The translations under genes were made by a program, and so were the position numbers. The notes under the pieces were generated by a model. It did not search any database. It saw only the letters and a list, made by a program, of their open reading frames with translations, and had not been told where the DNA came from. A DNA stretch of 64,000 bases from Korobacter sp963758505. Its GTDB lineage: Bacteria > Acidobacteriota > Terriglobia > Terriglobales > Acidobacteriaceae. The stretch spans positions 1,984,001 to 2,048,000 of the forward strand of contig CAVWVJ010000003.1 of NCBI GenBank assembly GCA_963758505.1, in the 5' to 3' direction. Below, in pieces: positions 60,224 through 64,000 of this stretch (position 1 is the stretch's first letter; each line of letters opens with the position of its first letter).

Positions 60224-61354
60224 CTATTCCTCTAGATTGAGTGCCGGCTCTGTCGCCGGATCATCTTGTTCATCGACAACCGGAACGGCTTCCACCGTCT
60301 CCGTGGTGCCGAGGGGGTTGCGACCATAGGCGTAACAACCCCTCGAAGGCGGTACGCCAACTTCTTTCAGCTTGTAGAGCAAGGCGCGGTAGCTGATCTG
60401 TAACGCGGCAGCAGCGCGCTTGCGATTCCATTGGTGGGCTTGCAAAACCCGGAGAATGATGGTCCGCTCCAGACGGGCAACGGCGCGGCGGGTGAGCTCC
60501 TTGAGGGCCACGGACTCGCCGTCGAGAGGCATTTCGAAGCGCGACTCAAGCTCGTCGGAAGAACGGAGCTCGCTGGTAATCGCCTCTTCACTGCCCAGCA
60601 CTACGTAACGCTTCATCAGGTTCTCGAGCTCCCGCACGTTTCCGGGCCAGGCATAGGCCTGAAGGATGCGCATGAGCGTGGGAGACAGGGGCGGAGCGAT
60701 TTTGCCGAATTTGCGGTTGTAGAGGCGAAGGAAGTACTCGACCAGCAGCGGGATGTCTTCGCTGCGCTCACGAAGAGCGGGAACTCGTACGCTGAGAACG
60801 TTAACCCGGAAGTAAAGGTCTTCACGAAAACGGCCGAGCGCGACTTCCTCAAGAAGGTCGCGATTGCTGGCGCAGACTACGCGCAGATGAACCGAACGTT
60901 CTTCATGCCCACCGATGCGGCAGAAACGGCCATCCTGTAATAGTTGCAGCAACTTAGCCTGCAGGCTGATATCGACTTCGGTGACTTCATCGAGAAACAG
61001 CGTGCCCCGCTCCGCGAGCTCGACTCGACCTTGCTTGGTGGCGGAGGCGCCGGTAAAAGCTCCTTTTTCGTAACCGAACAATTCCGTTTCAAGCAGTGTC
61101 CCGGGGATGGCGGGACAGTTCACCTTCACGAAAGTGCCGGAACATCCGGACTGTTGATGAACGAGACGGGCGATGACATCCTTCCCCGTACCGCTCTCAC
61201 CAGTAATGACAAGAGGAGCATTGGCGGCTGCCACCAATGCGACATGTTGACGAAGTTCTCGCATCGCTCTGGAGCGACCGAAAATGACTTCAACCGGCGG
61301 CATCAGGTCCAGGCTGGAAGTTCTATTTGGTCCAAGTGTGGTGGTTTGGGTCAC
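60224..61354 (-). CDS. Sigma-54-dependent activator without receiver domain
   Basis: 376 residues from GTG 61354 (the open frame extends to 61534 but looks non-coding). AAA+ domain with Walker A GESGTGKD (52-59), the sigma-54 contact loop GAFTGA and LFLDEVTEVD, then a Fis-type helix-turn-helix (NRKRAAAALQISYRALLYKLKEVG). With no receiver or sensing domain it would be constitutively active or controlled by level or partner. It heads the leftward export operon, and two operator-like palindromes lie upstream, suggesting autoregulation. Confidence 0.9.
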   Translation of the reverse strand: MTQTTTLGPNRTSSLDLMPPVEVIFGRSRAMRELRQHVALVAAANAPLVITGESGTGKDVIARLVHQQSGCSGTFVKVNCPAIPGTLLETELFGYEKGAFTGASATKQGRVELAERGTLFLDEVTEVDISLQAKLLQLLQDGRFCRIGGHEERSVHLRVVCASNRDLLEEVALGRFREDLYFRVNVLSVRVPALRERSEDIPLLVEYFLRLYNRKFGKIAPPLSPTLMRILQAYAWPGNVRELENLMKRYVVLGSEEAITSELRSSDELESRFEMPLDGESVALKELTRRAVARLERTIILRVLQAHQWNRKRAAAALQISYRALLYKLKEVGVPPSRGCYAYGRNPLGTTETVEAVPVVDEQDDPATEPALNLEE

Positions 61355-61384
61355 AGTGTCTTTCTCACGATCAGGCTTCTTCTT

Positions 61385-61400
61385 TGCATCTGGGATTCCG
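61385..61400 (-). promoter_or_regulatory. Weak sigma-54-like promoter upstream of the activator gene
   Basis: Minus strand CGGAATCCCAGATGCA: GG-N10-GC spacing is right and -12 is ATGCA, but the -24 box is poor. The start near 61374 would be 20 bases before GTG 61354. Confidence 0.3.
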
Positions 61401-61539
61401 AAGTTGAACGCCCTTCCCGTTTTGGATCGGCAGCAACGTATGTAATTGTTGGGGAGCGTTTTACTGCAGAAGAGCAAGGGGCGAAGAGAAGGGAAGTGGG
61501 ATCGTTTGCCCCGCGGTTTACGGGGCGTGCCCAAGGAAG

Positions 61540-61557
61540 TGTGAAAACATTTTCACA
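61540..61557. promoter_or_regulatory. Operator palindrome upstream of the activator gene
   Basis: TGTGAA-AACATT-TTCACA inside a longer inverted repeat GTGTGAAAA-CA-TTTTCACAC (61539-61558). Same 6-6-6 layout as the sites at 41299 and 50098, with A/T in the fifth positions. It lies about 140 bases upstream of the weak promoter at 61385. The whole 433-base interval 61355-61787 between the divergent regulator genes holds no supportable gene. Confidence 0.6.
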
Positions 61558-61611
61558 CCTTTGATGTACGACGAAGGTGGGAATACGGCCAAAGCCCTAC
61601 GAAGAAGCTAA

Positions 61612-61629
61612 TGTGAAAAAGAATGCGCA
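61612..61629. promoter_or_regulatory. Second operator-like site in the divergent regulatory region
   Basis: TGTGAA-AAAGAA-TGCGCA: eleven of twelve arm positions fit TGTG(C/A)A-N6-T(G/T)CACA. It is 72 bases from the site at 61540, close to seven helical turns, so both may be bound on one face of the DNA. Confidence 0.5.
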
Positions 61630-61787
61630 ATTTCCAATTTTTTACAAGACTTGGTACATGTTCTTTAGTACTATCTGTTTCACCAGCAGCTCAGGATTCA
61701 CAACAAACAGGTAAGTAGACGGTCTCCCCCAGACCGGGTTGCAAACGTCGGAAGTCCCCCCCAACGACGCAAAAGCTCTTCATCATT

Positions 61788-62630
61788 ATGAGTGCACATG
61801 GTTCAACTCCTGCCAAGCAGGATCGGAATCCGTCCGCAGTAGGGGCACGCCCCGATCGGAATGTTCGTGAAGAACTGTTCCGAAAGACGGTGGGTGTGGC
61901 CGCAGCTTCCCACGAGCTGCGCACTCCGCTTTCTTTGTTGAGCGGTTACACCAAACTGTTGCTGGCGGAAAATCTCGGGGCGTTGAACCCACAACAACGC
62001 GGCGTGCTCGTAGAAATGGACGCAGCTGCGGATCGGATGCAGAGATATGTCGACGACTTTCTTGCATTCGGCGCCCTGGAGTCGGGCAAGCTTTTCCCCG
62101 ACCGCCAATTGCAATCCGTAAATAATGTGGTGCGTGAGGTCGTAGAGATATGGTCGCCACGGTTTGCTTCGGCGAACAAAGTGTTGACCTACCTTCCTGG
62201 CACAGACCTGCCGCCCGCCTTATTTGACGCCCTCAAGATTCATCACGTGTTCTCCAACCTTCTTGATAATGCATTGAGATTTACTCCGGACGGTGGCGAG
62301 GTCACGATCACGACCAGACCACACGTTTGGAATCGTCGAGGGATTCCGAATTCGACGCAGACCGGGGAAGAGCGCAGGAGGGAGCCGTCGCGCAGGGATA
62401 ACGCAGTCCGCGTAGATATCCGCGATATGGGTCCCGGAATTCCGGCCGAGTATCACACGCAAGTTTTCGAGGAGTTCCAAAGATTACCAATCGCAGGAAA
62501 CTCTGCGGGTGCAGGTTTGGGACTGGCCATCGCCAAGCGGTTGATCGAAGCTCACGGGGGAAGAATCTGGATCGAGAGCGGAAGCAACCAAGGGGCAATT
62601 TTTTCATTTCTACTTCCGACTTCGACCTAG
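61788..62630 (+). CDS. Soluble sensor histidine kinase
   Basis: 280 residues. There is no membrane helix and no recognisable input domain; the first 35 residues are polar. HisKA with His42 in AAASHELRTPLSLLSGY, then HATPase with N box NLLDNALRFTPDGG, DMGPGIP and GAGLGLAIAKRLIEAHGG. It would phosphorylate the sigma-54 response regulator encoded 16 bases downstream. An insertion of about 25 polar residues (VWNRRGIPNSTQTGEERRRE) lies between the N and G1 boxes. The input signal is unknown. Confidence 0.92.
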   Translation: MSAHGSTPAKQDRNPSAVGARPDRNVREELFRKTVGVAAASHELRTPLSLLSGYTKLLLAENLGALNPQQRGVLVEMDAAADRMQRYVDDFLAFGALESGKLFPDRQLQSVNNVVREVVEIWSPRFASANKVLTYLPGTDLPPALFDALKIHHVFSNLLDNALRFTPDGGEVTITTRPHVWNRRGIPNSTQTGEERRREPSRRDNAVRVDIRDMGPGIPAEYHTQVFEEFQRLPIAGNSAGAGLGLAIAKRLIEAHGGRIWIESGSNQGAIFSFLLPTST

Positions 62631-62646
62631 GTTTTTGAAAGGTTTT

Positions 62647-64000
62647 ATGAGTGCCAATCGTCTAATGCTGGTGGTTGATGATGAGCCGAGCATGTTGCGT
62701 TACGCCCGCACCTTGCTGGAGCTTGATCGAGTGCAAGTGGAGACTGCGGCGAGCGGGGCAGAAGCCCTGGGCCGTATCAAGGCAGGGCTCCAGCCGGATG
62801 TCGTACTCCTGGATGTGTCGATGCCATCCATGAATGGCTTGCAGGTGCTCCAGGCGCTTCGTCAGATGAGCCCATCGCAGCGGGTCATTATGATGTCGTG
62901 CAAGGCAGAGCCCTCCACCGTGGTGGAAGCGATTCGACTCGGCGCGGTGGATTATCTTCTGAAGCCTTTCTACAAATCGCATCTGGATGCGGCGCTTGCC
63001 CGCCAGGCGGCTCTGCCGGCCAGCCAGCCGGCACTGGCATCCGCGGGCGCAGGTTCGAACGTTCCGCAAGGTTCAGGCACGACGATCGACGACCTGCAGC
63101 AGGGATTTTTCCTGACCGCCAGCGAGCAGATGCAGCAGGTGCGCAAACAGGCGCTGCTGATCGCGAAAGTCGATGTGCCGGTACTCATCCTGGGCGAAAG
63201 CGGCGTTGGCAAAGAGGTGCTCGCACGTTTCATCTACGAGAATTCCCAGCGCAAGGACAAACCTTGGATGAAGGTGAATTGCGCCGCGGTTCCGAATGAA
63301 TTGCTGGAGAGCGAGCTGTTCGGCTATGAAGCAGGCGCGTTTACCGGAGCAGTCAAGGCGAAACCCGGCAAATTCGAAATCTGCCATCGTGGCACGATGA
63401 TGCTCGACGAAATCGGCGAAATGAGCAATGCGCTGCAATCGAAGCTGCTGCACGTGCTGCAAGACGGTGAGTTCTGCCGCCTCGGAGGCCGCGGAAATCT
63501 TCGCGCCGACGTGCGGGTGATCGCCGCCACCAACCTCGACATGAAGCGCGCCATCGCCAGCCGTCAATTCCGCGAGGATCTTTACTACCGGCTGAACGCA
63601 TTCACCATTACGGTTCCTCCGCTGCGCGAGCGTACCAGCGAGATTCCGCTCCTGTTGCAGCACCACATGATGACCATCGCCAATGGCCTTGGCGTAGAAC
63701 CGTACACCTACTCGACCCAGTTCATTGACGCATGCATGCACTATGCGTGGCCGGGCAACATTCGCGAACTTTCGAACGTGGTGAAGAAGCTCGCGATCCT
63801 GCGCGATGAGAATGCGGTGATCTCGGAATTCCGCAAACAGCCGATTTCTGCATCGATGCTGCCTGAACGAAAAGACGATCTGAAGATGATGGTTCGCGGG
63901 TTGAAGGACCAGGCCGAGCTCCAGGCGCTGGATGCGGTGCTGAAAGAGAACAACTGGAACCGCCGTCGCGCCGCGGCGCAACTGAACATCAGCTATAAAG
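62647..64000 (+). CDS. Sigma-54-dependent response regulator (NtrC/PrsR-like), cut at window end
   Basis: 451 codons to the window edge. Receiver domain (about 5-120) with Asp11-Asp12, phospho-acceptor Asp56 (LLDVSMPSMNG) and Lys in YLLKPF; a Gln/Ala/Gly linker; an AAA+ domain with GESGVGKE, GAFTGA and MLDEIGEM; and the beginning of a Fis helix-turn-helix (NNWNRRRAAAQLNIS). Only a few residues are missing. With the upstream kinase it forms a two-component system of the kind that controls exosortase-type polysaccharide genes through sigma-54. Confidence 0.93.
   Translation, partial: MSANRLMLVVDDEPSMLRYARTLLELDRVQVETAASGAEALGRIKAGLQPDVVLLDVSMPSMNGLQVLQALRQMSPSQRVIMMSCKAEPSTVVEAIRLGAVDYLLKPFYKSHLDAALARQAALPASQPALASAGAGSNVPQGSGTTIDDLQQGFFLTASEQMQQVRKQALLIAKVDVPVLILGESGVGKEVLARFIYENSQRKDKPWMKVNCAAVPNELLESELFGYEAGAFTGAVKAKPGKFEICHRGTMMLDEIGEMSNALQSKLLHVLQDGEFCRLGGRGNLRADVRVIAATNLDMKRAIASRQFREDLYYRLNAFTITVPPLRERTSEIPLLLQHHMMTIANGLGVEPYTYSTQFIDACMHYAWPGNIRELSNVVKKLAILRDENAVISEFRKQPISASMLPERKDDLKMMVRGLKDQAELQALDAVLKENNWNRRRAAAQLNISYK

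Noticed and set aside
61651..61668. TTGGTACATGTTCTTTAG as a sigma-54 promoter for the histidine kinase
   Set aside because: The -24 half fits but there is no GC at -12 with the required ten-base spacing.
1..64000. CRISPR arrays, transposons, prophage or a known anti-phage system
   Set aside because: No regularly spaced repeats, transposase, integrase, phage structural gene or defence nuclease could be recognised in reading both strands.

Overview
The window looks like a chromosomal segment of an Acidobacteriota (Terriglobia-like) soil bacterium. This is inferred from gene content and not from a marker gene. It carries a Ser/Thr kinase fused to a TolB-like propeller, Tat-dependent Gfo/Idh/MocA sugar enzymes, a BshA-type glycosyltransferase, an exosortase-type (XrtA/PEP-CTERM-type) exopolysaccharide locus, a dispersed short palindromic repeat and moderately high GC. 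I see no prophage, transposase, CRISPR array or rRNA.

Layout. 1-2.5 kb: sugar isomerase/oxidoreductase genes, one frameshifted. 2.5-7 kb: AsmA-like protein, isochorismatase-like hydrolase, FAD oxidoreductase, LysR regulator. 7-18 kb: housekeeping on the plus strand (coiled-coil protein, M24 aminopeptidase, accB-accC-thiE, two APC permeases, RCK potassium channel, NAD(P)HX repair, tsaE). 18-22.6 kb: membrane and NHL proteins, then a 2.3 kb stretch between a decayed tRNA-Arg fragment and an intact tRNA-Arg, holding a tiny secreted Cys peptide, a seven-helix membrane protein and a polysaccharide deacetylase. 22.8-34.8 kb: NAD-isocitrate dehydrogenase with nrdR, YbhN-type membrane protein, lytic transglycosylase, HAD phosphatase, TPR protein, threonine synthase, AlaX editing protein, LytS-type kinase, bshA with a ChbG/HpnK-type deacetylase, CheY-like regulator. 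35 kb: tRNA-Val and tRNA-Asp behind a clear sigma-70 promoter. 35.3-38 kb: Ser/Thr kinase.

38-64 kb is an extracellular-polysaccharide region. It has an XrtA-type polysaccharide deacetylase, a UDP-sugar epimerase, a 67-residue PEP-CTERM-like protein, two tandem CapK-type adenylate-forming enzymes, a Wzy-type ligase/polymerase and a Wzx flippase (with a probable frameshift in its last helix). It also has a beta-helix protein, several glycosyltransferases (one a GT4-GT2 fusion), an initiating phosphoglycosyltransferase, a BY-kinase, Wzz, an outer-membrane barrel and Wza. A sigma-54 activator heads the leftward operon, and a divergent soluble histidine kinase plus sigma-54 response regulator complete it.

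The most notable signal I found is regulatory. An 18-bp palindrome family, TGTG(C/A)A-N6-T(G/T)CACA, occurs in the control regions of the polysaccharide units (39807, 41299, 50098, 61540, 61612). Sequences with exact GG-N10-GC (-24/-12) spacing lie between these and the starts of the polysaccharide genes (39871, 41002, 41410, 50015 minus, 61385 minus). Together with the activators encoded in the window this outlines a sigma-54 regulon controlling polysaccharide synthesis and a sortable surface protein.
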